Assembly (NCBI RefSeq): GCF_020829645.1
Contig: NZ_JAIVFS010000056.1
Location: 1-38,128, forward strand
Source: Nostoc mirabile CHAB5784
Lineage (GTDB): Bacteria > Cyanobacteriota > Cyanobacteriia > Cyanobacteriales > Nostocaceae
Reading direction: 5' to 3'
Length of the DNA: 38,128 nt
The position numbers were made by a program, and so were the translations under genes. The notes under the pieces are model-generated. The model searched no databases, had not been told where the DNA came from, and saw only the letters and a program-made list of their open reading frames with translations. Position 1 is the stretch's first letter, and each line of letters opens with the position of its first letter. Shown one piece after another: positions 1 to 7,885 of the stretch.

Positions 1-2
1 GC

Positions 3-122
3 GAATTTCCAGATTTAAAAAAGATGCCTAGTATGTGGACTAATAGTTACTTTTATTCAACTGCTGGAAATGTTAGCGCGGCTGTAATTAAAAAATATAT
101 TGAAGACCCTCACCACAAATAG
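3..122 (+). pseudogene. tnpA: IS200/IS605-type transposase TnpA, 3' end only
   Basis: An open frame runs in from the left edge and ends at TAG 120-122. Its 39 residues include SYFYSTAGNVSAAVIKKYIE, which matches the usual C-terminus of Y1 (HUH) transposases of IS200/IS605, where a YIE(x)Q-like end follows a SYFxxTxG strand. The catalytic HUH and Tyr lie outside the window, so it is not possible to say whether the gene is intact. Hairpins typical of the element's right end follow directly. Confidence 0.75.
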
Positions 123-130
123 TAAATATC

Positions 131-191
131 ACGGTGAATAAATTCACCGTTGGCGCTACATCCCTGGTCTGAAGACACAGGGTTTTGCGCC
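131..191 (+). mobile_element. Right-end hairpins of the IS200/IS605 element
   Basis: A perfect 8-bp hairpin (ACGGTGAA/TTCACCGT, 131-150) is followed by an imperfect one. In the second, CCCTGGTCT (162-170) pairs with AGAC-A-CAGGG (173-182) with one bulged A, inside an outer GGCGC/GCGCC stem (152-156, 187-191). Bulged subterminal hairpins are what IS200/IS605 transposases recognise. The exact cleavage site cannot be read from this sequence. Confidence 0.55.
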
Positions 192-280
192 TATCGGTTT
201 ACTTGTATAAATTTTGTCAAAGTAAATTTTAGATTAACAGTCTCTATAGGTATCCGACCTTTTGGGTTTATCTACCATAG

Positions 281-418
281 TTACTTACAAACTTATGCAC
301 TGGAGAGTTTGTATTTCAGGATGAAAAGGGCAAAGACATCTACCAAACGGCTTTGAGGCTGGCTGAAAAATCTGGTAGGATGGCATCGGTTTACCTCCAA
401 GTCCGCAATATGCTCTGA
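281..418 (+). pseudogene. Possible gene remnant, unknown family
   Basis: An open stretch after a TAG at 278-280 encodes a protein-like tail containing DEKGKDIYQTALRLAEKSGR and ends at TGA 416-418. It has no ATG, and helix-like composition is the only support. I do not recognise the family. The rest of 192-592 holds two HIP1-type sites and nothing else I can name. Confidence 0.25.
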
Positions 419-592
419 AAACAAACAACAAATATCAATAGTACTTCAAAGTTTATTGTGGCGATCGCTAAATCACATCTGAGTATTTTCATGTAAGATC
501 ATGGGTACAACGGGTGTCGCTAACAAGGAATTTGGAGCGATCGCTCAAAGGGCAGTGGCAAAGGCAATCGCATTTAAATGTCTCAAACTCCC

Positions 593-904
593 TTAACTGT
601 TAATAAATTCTGCCCCACGGACATCGTCTACCTGAACTCCCCTTATTATGTAAGGGAGCTTTCGAGGGGTCGAAATAGTGTGCAGCTTCCCAGAGGATTG
701 GTATAACCGGCAATATGCTTCGTTTCGCAAATTTATGGGTTCAACAAGCAGCCAGGCACAAAGAGGAGGGTCAGCCAGAGGGTCTGCTGGATGCGAAAGT
801 ATTCCTCCGACAATTTTTTCAGCCTCCACATCCATGATGTCCTGCTCAAGAGTTGATTCAATATAGTCTAAATCCAGGATTTTTATTTTCAAGGAATGAT
901 ACAT
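593..904 (-). CDS. Small peptide precursor with double-glycine-type leader (copy 1)
   Basis: The product has 103 residues if translation starts at ATG 904-902; AGGTG lies 6 nt upstream of that codon, which favours it over the GTG at 913. The N-terminus is acidic and ends in DIMDVEAEKIVGG, the pattern of double-glycine leaders cut by the peptidase domain of C39/PCAT exporters. The presumed core begins ILSHPADPLADPP and contains a Cys-Ala-Trp and a later Cys. A second copy lies at 1107-1394 and shares the leader, the upstream region and the central core almost base for base. No exporter or modification enzyme is in the window. The reverse-strand reading frame is also open, but the ribosome-binding site, the leader motif and an in-frame 45-nt indel between copies favour this strand. 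Confidence 0.6.
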   Translation of the reverse strand: MYHSLKIKILDLDYIESTLEQDIMDVEAEKIVGGILSHPADPLADPPLCAWLLVEPINLRNEAYCRLYQSSGKLHTISTPRKLPYIIRGVQVDDVRGAEFINS

Positions 905-930
905 TTTAATCACCTAATTGATTGTTTTTC

Positions 931-1100
931 CTTAGAGGATGTTTGAAAAGTCCTATTGTCGGTATCAAAAGTTTTAGATCCCCCTAAATCCCCCTTTTTA
1001 AGGAGGACTTTGATTCCGGTTCCCCCCTTTTTAAGGGGGGTTAGGGGGGATCTAAAAGTGCCTAAAATCACAGCAAAACACTTTTAAAACAACCTCTAAG
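931..1100. mobile_element. MITE-like element, CTTAGAGG-type ends
   Basis: The ends are inverted: CTTAGAGGATGTTTGAAAAG on the left and CTTTTAAAACAACCTCTAAG on the right. Inside is a second palindrome (972-1057) with ends TTTTAGATCCCCC and GGGGGATCTAAAA, a common cyanobacterial C/G-rich repeat. A relative with similar ends is at 28885-29029. There is no coding capacity. Confidence 0.55.
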
Positions 1101-1131
1101 GGAAATTCATCGAATGACTGAAAACTTACGC
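1096..1131 (+). repeat. Orphan copy of the translation start of the 1573 exoprotein gene
   Basis: This 36-bp stretch repeats 1555-1590 with three mismatches and covers the leader and first codons (MTENLR) of the haemagglutination-domain gene. Here it is joined to the 3' end of the small gene on the opposite strand. It marks a past duplication whose exoprotein body was deleted. Confidence 0.7.
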
Positions 1132-1394
1132 GGTTTCACAGGAATTTGTAACCGGCAATATGCTTCGTTTCGCAAATTTATGGGTTCAACAAGCAGCCAG
1201 GCACAAAGAGGAGGGTCAGGCAGAGGGTCTGCTTCATGCGTAACTACATCTAATTTTTCTGCTATTGCTACAGATCCACTCTCACGTAGTCTTCCTCCGA
1301 CAATTTTTTCAGCCTCCACATCCATGATGTCCTGCTCAAAAGTTGATTCAATATAGTCTAAATCCAGGATTTTTATTTTCAAGGAATGATACAT
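1107..1394 (-). CDS. Small peptide precursor with double-glycine-type leader (copy 2)
   Basis: This 95-residue paralogue of the gene at 593-904 is taken to start at ATG 1394-1392, with AGGTG 6 nt upstream. The leader, ending DVEAEKIVGG, differs from copy 1 only by Leu to Phe in the ESTxEQD stretch. Directly after the GG it carries 15 more residues than copy 1 (20 versus 5 before ADPL). It then shares DPPLCAWLLVEPINLRNEAY with copy 1. The last 13 or so residues come from the antisense of the exoprotein gene's start region, so the C-terminus is chimeric. Upstream DNA up to about 1430 matches copy 1, suggesting a duplicated promoter. The peptide may be secreted; its role is unknown. Confidence 0.58.
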   Translation of the reverse strand: MYHSLKIKILDLDYIESTFEQDIMDVEAEKIVGGRLRESGSVAIAEKLDVVTHEADPLPDPPLCAWLLVEPINLRNEAYCRLQIPVKPRKFSVIR

Positions 1395-1572
1395 TGTAAT
1401 CACCTAATTGATTGTTTTTCTTTAGAGGTAAAATCACCTCTATTTAATAACCAAAGTTACAGTATAAATTTTTCTGCCAATTATGCCATTTATTCACAAA
1501 AATTTATAATTTATGCTGTCAAAACTGCACACAAAACCCTGATCATTACTGTTGTTAAGGGAAATTCATTAA

Positions 1573-4476
1573 ATGACTGAAAACTTACGCTGTTCGTGCT
1601 GGCTTTTAAAGCTAATGATTTCTTTAGCTATTAGTGGCGCATACGTCAATGCTGGGGATTGCACCTTTGCTCAAATTACGCCTGATAGCACTTTACCCAA
1701 TAATTCCACTGTCAAATTAGAGGGGAATACCAGAATTATTGAAGGAGGAACTCTAGCTGGAAGTAATCTTTTCCACAGTTTTGAGCAGTTTTCTGTACCC
1801 ACTGGCAGTCAGGCTTACTTCAACAACGCTCTAGATATTCAAAATATCATCAGCCGCGTCACGGGTGGTTCTGCTTCTATAATTAACGATCTGATTAAAG
1901 CCAATGGCTCTGCTAACTTGTTTTTTCTCAATCCCAACGGAATTATTTTTGGGCCTAATGCCCAATTGGACATTAAAGGTTCTTTCATCGCAACTACAGC
2001 AAACCGCCTCAAATTTGCAGATGGCGCTCTGTTTAGCGCGTTTCCTCCCCAAAGCACACCTCTGCTAACGGTAAGTGTTCCCATTGGCTTGCAATTTGAG
2101 GGAGCAGCAGGAGAGATTCGTGTTGAAGGATCTGACCTAAAAGTGCAACCTGGTAGAACTTTAGCACTCGTGGGTGGTGATGTGACGTTGCAGGGAGGTG
2201 AACGAGCAGCTTTAGAACCACGACAACCGAATTTGGCAGCTCCAGGAGGACGGGTTGAGCTAGGTAGTGTGGCTGGTGCTGGAGAAGTGAGCTTGAACCA
2301 GAAAGATAACGATTGGGTTCTAGGGTACGCCTCTGTCAATAATTTTGGCGATATTGGATTGGAAGACAAAGCGTATGTCGCTGTTACCGGTGCTGGCGGT
2401 GGTGATGTTCAGATTCAGAGCAGTAATTTGGCTCTAACTCAAGGCTCACGGATTTTTGCCGATACAATAGGTACAGAGCCTGGTGGAGAGGTGCTTGTCC
2501 ACACAACAAAGGCGGTGACTCTCACTGAGGGTTCGCAGATTACAGCCGATGTTATTCCAGAAGTGACTGGAACCGGGGGAGATGTGACGATTGAAACTGG
2601 ACAGTTGAGTATTCAGGGGGATGGCTCAAGGATAAGAGCTGGCACCTTGGGCAAGGGACGGGGGGGACAGCTTACCGTTCGCGCCTCGGAGTTTGTGGAA
2701 CTAACAGGAACAACAAATAACGGCTTGTTTACTCAAACTTTAGGTGCTGGAGATGCTGGAAACTTGACAATTACCACTCGAAGGTTAAGTTCTCAGAATG
2801 GAGCGCGAGTATCAACTTCTACTTTAGGCGAGGGACAGGGGGGAAATTTGACTGTAACCGCCACCGATTCCGTAGAAGTTATTGGTGTTGGTAGCGGCTT
2901 GTTCACTCAAACTTTCGGTGCTAAAGATGCCGGAAACTTGGCAATTGATACCAGACGCTTGAGTGTCCAGGATGGAGCGCAAGTATTAACTGCTACTCTA
3001 GGCAAGGGGCAAGGAGGAAGTTTATTTGTGGCTGCTAGCGATTTGGTGGAATTACAAGGAACAGGAATATTATCCAATGGGCAGCAAATCCCTAGTTTTT
3101 TATCTACTCAAACAACAAATGTTGGAGATGCTGGTAATTTGACGATTAACACTAGGCAGTTAATTGTGGGAAATGGCGCAGAGATAGTTAGTGGTACTCA
3201 AGGTGAAGGAAAAGGTGGAGAAATAAAAGTTAATGCAACTGAAGCTGTTAATGTTTTTGGAGTTCGCACAGGTGCAAGGGCAAGTGGATTATTTTCACGT
3301 ACTAGTCAAGGGGGGAAGGGAGGAAACATCATTATTAATACAAATGCTTTCCGGGTAGCAGGCAATGGGGTTGTAGATGCCCGCACTCTAGGTGGAGGAA
3401 ATGCTGGCAATATCACTGTGAACGCAAATACTGTGGAAGCGGTTAATGGGGGACAAATCCTTGCTAATGCTTTCACGGGCAGCAGTGGGTTTGCAGGTGA
3501 TATCACAATTAATGCTACTGAGAGGGTGACTATATCTGGCAGTGCTACCTTCAAACGGCTTTTCCTAAGTAGTGGGGGTCTTGTTAAGGATGAGTCTGTT
3601 AACAGTGGCTTGTTTGTTCGCTCTCTAGGGTCAGGGAGCGCAGGCAACCTTCAGGTAAAATCTCCTTTCATTCGCTTAGACAATGGAGGGGAAATCACTG
3701 CTGAAACCGCATCCGGTAATGGCGGTGATATTACACTCTACGACCTAGATTTATTGTTACTAAGCGGCAACAGCCAGATATCTGCTACCGCAGGCACTAA
3801 TCAACAGGGTGGAGATGGCGGTAATATTACCATCGATGCGCCTGACGGCTTCATCGTCGCCAAACCTAATGAAAACAGCGACATCACCGCCAATGCCTAC
3901 AATGGTAAAGGGGGAACAGTCAAAATCAACGCTACTAAGATTTTTGGTATTGCGCCACTAACTGAGGAAGACCTTAAAAAGTTGCGCCCTACGGATTTAG
4001 ACCCGCGTGAACTTCAGACAAATGATATTACGGCAATTTCCCAAACAAGACCTGATTTAAACGGCATTGTAGAAATTAATACGCTCGATGTTGACCCCAA
4101 TCGAGGATTAATTAACTTACCAGCCGTACTAGTCAATACTCAAGTGTCTCAAGTTTGTCAAGTGCGTCCTGGTGAAAATCAAAGCAGTTTTACGATTACC
4201 GGACGCGGCGGCTTACCACCCAACCCCACTAAAGACATTCTCACTCTTGATGTAGTTCAAGTAGATTGGGTAACTTTTAACCGAAAGCGTGAAAACCGTG
4301 TTAGTACAAGTGTTTCAACTCAGGCAAATAGTTCCAATCCAGCGCCGATTGTGGTAGCGCAAGGGTGGGTGATAAATGCTAAAGGTGAAGTTGTACTAAC
4401 GGCTGATGCGCCGACAACTACGCTTCATAGTTCGTGGCAGAACCGAGCTAATTGCCGTAGTGATTTTAAGATTTGA
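1573..4476 (+). CDS. Haemagglutination-domain (TPS-like) beta-helix exoprotein 1
   Basis: This 967-residue secreted protein has a hydrophobic N-terminal signal (about residues 8-35). A filamentous-haemagglutinin N-terminal (two-partner secretion) domain follows, with the landmarks NLFHSFEQFSV, ISRVTGG and NPNGIIFG. Residues about 280-760 are degenerate beta-helix repeats of the type GDAGNLTI-TRRLSxQxGA-GKGQGG. The C-terminal 200 residues are conserved in the paralogue at 7886. They include FTITGRGGLPPNP, AQGWVINAKGEVVLTADAP and two cysteines (VCQ and NCRS). In TPS systems such proteins cross the outer membrane through a TpsB/FhaC-type pore; none is encoded here. The start is ATG, preceded by AAGGGAAA. 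The likely role is adhesion or sheath and surface structure. Confidence 0.85.
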   Translation: MTENLRCSCWLLKLMISLAISGAYVNAGDCTFAQITPDSTLPNNSTVKLEGNTRIIEGGTLAGSNLFHSFEQFSVPTGSQAYFNNALDIQNIISRVTGGSASIINDLIKANGSANLFFLNPNGIIFGPNAQLDIKGSFIATTANRLKFADGALFSAFPPQSTPLLTVSVPIGLQFEGAAGEIRVEGSDLKVQPGRTLALVGGDVTLQGGERAALEPRQPNLAAPGGRVELGSVAGAGEVSLNQKDNDWVLGYASVNNFGDIGLEDKAYVAVTGAGGGDVQIQSSNLALTQGSRIFADTIGTEPGGEVLVHTTKAVTLTEGSQITADVIPEVTGTGGDVTIETGQLSIQGDGSRIRAGTLGKGRGGQLTVRASEFVELTGTTNNGLFTQTLGAGDAGNLTITTRRLSSQNGARVSTSTLGEGQGGNLTVTATDSVEVIGVGSGLFTQTFGAKDAGNLAIDTRRLSVQDGAQVLTATLGKGQGGSLFVAASDLVELQGTGILSNGQQIPSFLSTQTTNVGDAGNLTINTRQLIVGNGAEIVSGTQGEGKGGEIKVNATEAVNVFGVRTGARASGLFSRTSQGGKGGNIIINTNAFRVAGNGVVDARTLGGGNAGNITVNANTVEAVNGGQILANAFTGSSGFAGDITINATERVTISGSATFKRLFLSSGGLVKDESVNSGLFVRSLGSGSAGNLQVKSPFIRLDNGGEITAETASGNGGDITLYDLDLLLLSGNSQISATAGTNQQGGDGGNITIDAPDGFIVAKPNENSDITANAYNGKGGTVKINATKIFGIAPLTEEDLKKLRPTDLDPRELQTNDITAISQTRPDLNGIVEINTLDVDPNRGLINLPAVLVNTQVSQVCQVRPGENQSSFTITGRGGLPPNPTKDILTLDVVQVDWVTFNRKRENRVSTSVSTQANSSNPAPIVVAQGWVINAKGEVVLTADAPTTTLHSSWQNRANCRSDFKI

Positions 4477-4529
4477 GATTGCCAACTGGGTAGTTGCTTT
4501 GAAACCATCAATTATGAATTTAGGACTTA

Positions 4530-4665
4530 TATCATGTCCGCTTGATTGCTTATTAAACCCGAAGAACCCCACCCCGCAAAAGCTACGCTTTCGCTCCCCT
4601 CCCCGCAAGCGGGGAGGGGTTGGGGGTGGGGTTCTTTTATTATGGGTAACTTGGCGGACATGATA
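4530..4665. repeat. Nested palindromic element
   Basis: Outer inverted repeats TATCATGTCCGC (4530-4541) and GCGGACATGATA (4654-4665) enclose an inner palindrome. The inner one has AAGAACCCCACCCC (4562-4575) and GGGGTGGGGTTCTT (4623-4636), with a central CCCCTCCCCGC/GCGGGGAGGGG stem. The same C-rich end occurs inside coaT at 23486-23501. The RNA would fold as a strong hairpin and could also act as a terminator for the exoprotein gene. Confidence 0.6.
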
Positions 4666-5341
4666 AGCTAAACCACATCTAGTTTGCATAATTTGAAATT
4701 GTACATTTCCTGTGGGGTGGGCGTCTCGCCCGCCCAATATATGCAAGTTAAATGTGGAACAGCTTATTACGCAAAAGTACACGCGCTCAGGGGCAATTCA
4801 TGAATTGCCCCTACGTGAAATAAGGGTTTCGGCTATTGTTTGCGTAAGTCCTGGAATTATTGAAGAAGAAAACATTCGTCAGAAAACATTCGTCAGAATC
4901 AAGACGCTCTCTACGAGACGCTCTTGCTAGCAAGCTTTAAGAGCAGGGGTACGCGGACTCGAAGGAGCGCTGCGCTATCAGTCGGGGATTGGGACCGGCG
5001 CAGGGCGAAAGTTGACCACCAAATCTACGATTTGGTGTTCTTGTGCAAAAACGCCGATTATTCAGACGCGACGCTCGAATACTCGCTAACGCTGCGCTAT
5101 CCGCTTTTTTGGTCAAAATACCTTTCCTGTATTCTGACGACTGATATCATGTGCGACTTAATACTTATGTCATTGCGAGCGGAGCGTGGCAATCCCAAAT
5201 CTTTGCGATTGCTTCATTCCACTTCGTTGCATACGCAATGACATATCGTAAGTGATTTGCCGAACTTGATATGACGCATGTATTCTGTTCGATAATTCTC
5301 AATACAGAAGCGATCGCGATTAACGTGGCTCACGGGTGGAG
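4666..5341. other. Repeat-rich intergenic DNA
   Basis: No credible gene is seen. The stretch around 4918-4955 (GACGCTCTTGCTAGCAAGC core) is repeated at about 7439-7474 and partly near 26895. An inverted repeat, TATGTCATTGCG/CGCAATGACATA, lies at 5166-5245. Open frames here are by-products of the repeats. Confidence 0.5.
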
Positions 5342-5351
5342 ATGTCTATTA

Positions 5352-5532
5352 CAATACGCTTGGGTTAAGCCCAAAAAATAAAAATGTGTAGGTTGGGGAG
5401 CCACTGCGCCCTTGCGGTTTCCCGACTTGAAGCAAGTGGCGTTTGAGGAACGAAACCCAACATTTTCGGACATTTGTTGGGTAACAAGAATGTTCAACCC
5501 AACCTACAATTATCCTTAACCCAAGCGTATTG
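5352..5532. mobile_element. MITE-like element, CAATACGC ends, 10-bp target duplication (copy 1)
   Basis: The ends are CAATACGCTTGGGTTAA and TTAACCCAAGCGTATTG. The flanks carry ATGTCTATTA on both sides (5342-5351 and 5533-5542), a 10-bp target-site duplication. The interior holds a GTAGGTTGGG/CCCAACCTAC palindrome and no coding frame. A second copy with its own 10-bp duplication is at 10267-10701. Confidence 0.75.
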
Positions 5533-5650
5533 ATGTCTATTAGGCTAATTTACCTTTTCCCCTTATTTTATTTGTTAACAAATTTCATCAGTTATGCTAG
5601 TTGCTAGTTAAGATCAACGATGGAAACATTAAATTATCTGAGTAAAAAAC

Positions 5651-6193
5651 GTGGCAACTATTAACGGCACTTCTGGAAACGACAATCTAACTGGGACTCA
5701 AGCAAACGATCAAATATACGGCTATGCAGGCAATGACTACTTAGTGGGAGGAGGTGGTAATGACCACTTAGTGGGAGGAGGTGGTAATGACACTCTCACT
5801 GGTAATAGTGGTAGAGATACCTTTGTCTTGAATTACTCAGGTGGTGGTATTGATACAATTACAGACTTCTCAGTTAGTAACGATATTCTGAAAGTTACTA
5901 CTTCTACTATTAGTTCCTCTCAGTATGTTATAGGTACACCATCATCTCTGAGCAATTCTGAAGTGAGTGGAGATTCTGCTATTAGCTCTACTAAGTCTAC
6001 AAATCGTACACTAAAGGTCGAATCGAGTAACTCTAGCAGCACTGGTAATATTTTTACATATAACGCAAGCACTGGTGCTCTATTTTATTTGAATCAACAG
6101 CTAGCCTGGCTACCTACTAATCTTAATTGGAATTTAGCTGTTGTAGTCCCTTCGATGAGTACTCCTCCTACTACTGATGAATCAATAATCTAA
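5651..6193 (+). CDS. Small RTX-like calcium-binding protein 1
   Basis: This 180-residue protein begins with a run of haemolysin-type nonapeptides (GTSGNDNLTG, GYAGNDYLVG, GGGGNDHLVG, GGGGNDTLTG; about residues 6-55). Then come GRDTFVLNYSGGGIDTITDF, a Ser/Thr-rich stretch, and a C-terminal motif YNASTGALFYLNQQLAWLP. RTX repeats bind Ca2+ and are usual in type I-secreted proteins; there is no N-terminal signal peptide. The start is GTG, as in the paralogue at 6575, and the 60 bp upstream of both genes are similar, which supports that start. The C-terminal motif recurs in degenerate form in the RTX protein at the right edge. A terminator-like hairpin follows at 6223. Confidence 0.78.
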   Translation: MATINGTSGNDNLTGTQANDQIYGYAGNDYLVGGGGNDHLVGGGGNDTLTGNSGRDTFVLNYSGGGIDTITDFSVSNDILKVTTSTISSSQYVIGTPSSLSNSEVSGDSAISSTKSTNRTLKVESSNSSSTGNIFTYNASTGALFYLNQQLAWLPTNLNWNLAVVVPSMSTPPTTDESII

Positions 6194-6222
6194 CTCCCCA
6201 GCCGAGTTTCCTACTAGAGTTG

Positions 6223-6243
6223 GAGGAGGCAAACTCCTCTTTT
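6223..6243 (+). terminator. Rho-independent-type terminator after RTX gene 1
   Basis: GAGGAG (6223-6228) and CTCCTC (6234-6239) form a 6-bp stem with a 5-nt loop. TTTT follows at 6240-6243. It lies 30 nt after the stop codon. Confidence 0.6.
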
Positions 6244-6574
6244 ACTATTGCTATGTATACAGAAAAGAGGGGCTAGCGTTTTGATTACGGAATTGGTGTT
6301 CTAGCTGCGATCGCCTTGTTTTGTTTCTTTACCAATCTTATCTTTAACTCAATTCCGTGGGTTTAAGTCCCCCGGTTCAATAAAAATTTTGTTTTGTGTT
6401 GGAGTTAAATCCCCATTACAAAACAAAATTTACGAAAGCGTTGCGGGGCGTTCGCGTTTAGCGTCTCTAAGAGTTGCTCATTACGAATTACGAATTACGA
6501 ATTACGAATTATTTAATGCTGATTGCTAGGTAAAATCATCCGTAGAAACATTAATTTCTCCGGGAGTAAAGAAC
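6244..6574. other. Intergenic palindrome, heptamer repeat and upstream region of RTX gene 2
   Basis: An inverted repeat with 14-bp arms (AAATTTTGTTTTGT/ACAAAACAAAATTT, 6384-6431) is followed by four copies of the heptamer TTACGAA (6481-6510). The last 60 bp resemble the region upstream of RTX gene 1 (GCTAGTTGCTAG-like, GAAACATTAA, GAGTAAA). No gene is seen. Confidence 0.6.
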
Positions 6575-7210
6575 GTGGCAACTATTCAAGGCACATCTGG
6601 AAGCAACTATCTACTTGGGACTCCAGGAAGCGATCAAATATACGGTTATGGAGGTAATGACATTCTAAAAGGTGGGCTGGGTAATGACTACTTGGAGGGA
6701 GGAAGTGGTAATGACAATATCACTGGTGGTAGTGGTAGAGATACCTTTGTCTTGGATTACTCAAATGGCGGTATTGATACAATTACAGACTTCTCAGTTA
6801 ACGGCGATATTCTTAAAATTAATACCCCTCCTATTAGCAGCAGTAAAGCCCCTCCAAGTGATCAAGCCAATGACACTCTAATAGGTGGATCGGTTAAAGA
6901 CTTTTTAGTAGGAGGAGTTGCTAATGACATTCTCGTTGGTGTTAACGATATTGACACCTTGTCTTTTGAGAATGCTATTAAATTGACTAACTCTATAACT
7001 GATGTTTTACTATCAACAGAAGTTTTGAGTGAGGACATGACAGTTGCTGATCCTATAGATACAGAACCAGAACCTTCAGCAACAATAATTGCTGGGGGTG
7101 TGGGACTTCCTAGTTATTGTAGCTATAACGCAAATACTGGTGCTCTATTTTATCTTGATCAGCAGTTAGCTTGGCTACCTCGTAACCTTAGTTTTGCTAA
7201 CAGTGCATGA
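6575..7210 (+). CDS. Small RTX-like calcium-binding protein 2
   Basis: This 211-residue paralogue of the 5651 gene also starts at GTG, with GGGAG about 7 nt upstream. Nonapeptide repeats (GYGGNDILKG, GLGNDYLEGG, GSGNDNITGG) occupy about residues 22-55. GRDTFVLDYSNGGIDTITDF follows. Copy 2 has an extra, decayed block of repeat-like sequence (NDTLIGGSVKDFLVGG, about 103-120) and ends with YNANTGALFYLDQQLAWLP. The C-terminal motif is the best conserved part between the two copies, apart from the repeats themselves. It may be a secretion or attachment signal. No type I secretion gene lies nearby. Confidence 0.77.
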   Translation: MATIQGTSGSNYLLGTPGSDQIYGYGGNDILKGGLGNDYLEGGSGNDNITGGSGRDTFVLDYSNGGIDTITDFSVNGDILKINTPPISSSKAPPSDQANDTLIGGSVKDFLVGGVANDILVGVNDIDTLSFENAIKLTNSITDVLLSTEVLSEDMTVADPIDTEPEPSATIIAGGVGLPSYCSYNANTGALFYLDQQLAWLPRNLSFANSA

Positions 7211-7885
7211 CTTAGGCAGTGACAGAAAAGTGAAAATAGCAAGTATGGTTTTCAAGGCTTCTAATTAGATTTTTCAATTACCTTTTTGCAATGCCTATGT
7301 TGAAAACTTCAGTTCGCCTTTGGCGTTGCCACAGGCAGACGCTCGCGGACTCGCTCTAACCAAAGCTATGCCGGAGGCTTTACGCTGCACTATCGGCAGG
7401 AACCGCCGCTCCGACGCCAGTTGCTTCTCCTGTTCAAAGACGCTCTTGCTAGCAAGCTTTAAGAGCAGGGGTACAAGTCGGGAAACCATCTGTTAGCGCC
7501 TGGCTCGACTTTTTGCTGTGGTTTTTGCTAGCCTACACAACCAATAAAGGGTGATTTGCAAAAGGCTGAAAGACTTATTTAGGTTGATATACAGGATGAT
7601 TATTTGGTAAAGTGCCTAAGTCTTAATGTGAATTCGATGGCTTAGGGACTTCCAAATAAAAAAATATCCCACTGTTCACAGGTTTTCAGTCATCAGTCAT
7701 CAGTCATCAGGTAAATGTACAAATTAAATGCGTAACAGCTTACAACAGCAGATTAGTAATCAAAAACCTAACCTTCCAACAGAGTTACCTGGAGAGAGGT
7801 ATGGGCAAAGGTTCGCATAAGCATTACTAAAAGTGGTGTTCTATCTTGTAATGAAGTAACTATCAAGGGTTAGGAGATAAGTTCT
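7211..7885. other. Repeat-rich intergenic DNA before exoprotein 2
   Basis: The stretch 7300-7500 is dispersed repeat DNA shared in part with 4918-4955. A single end, TTAGGGACTTCCAAATAAA, at about 7642 matches the element at 26939-27105. The heptamer CAGTCAT is repeated three times at 7687-7707. No convincing gene is seen. Confidence 0.45.

Noticed and set aside
150..356. 68-residue open frame on the plus strand
   Set aside because: It starts in the hairpin end of the IS element and shows no domain, signal or ribosome-binding site.
678..1356. Plus-strand frames opposite the two small peptide genes
   Set aside because: They carry no recognisable motif. The minus strand has a ribosome-binding site, a leader motif and conserved starts in both copies.
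4924..5241. 105-residue plus-strand frame
   Set aside because: It is made of dispersed repeat DNA (4918-4955 and the 5166-5245 palindrome) shared with noncoding stretches.
7295..7489. 64-residue minus-strand frame
   Set aside because: It lies in the same repeat family as 4918-4955 and has no protein features.
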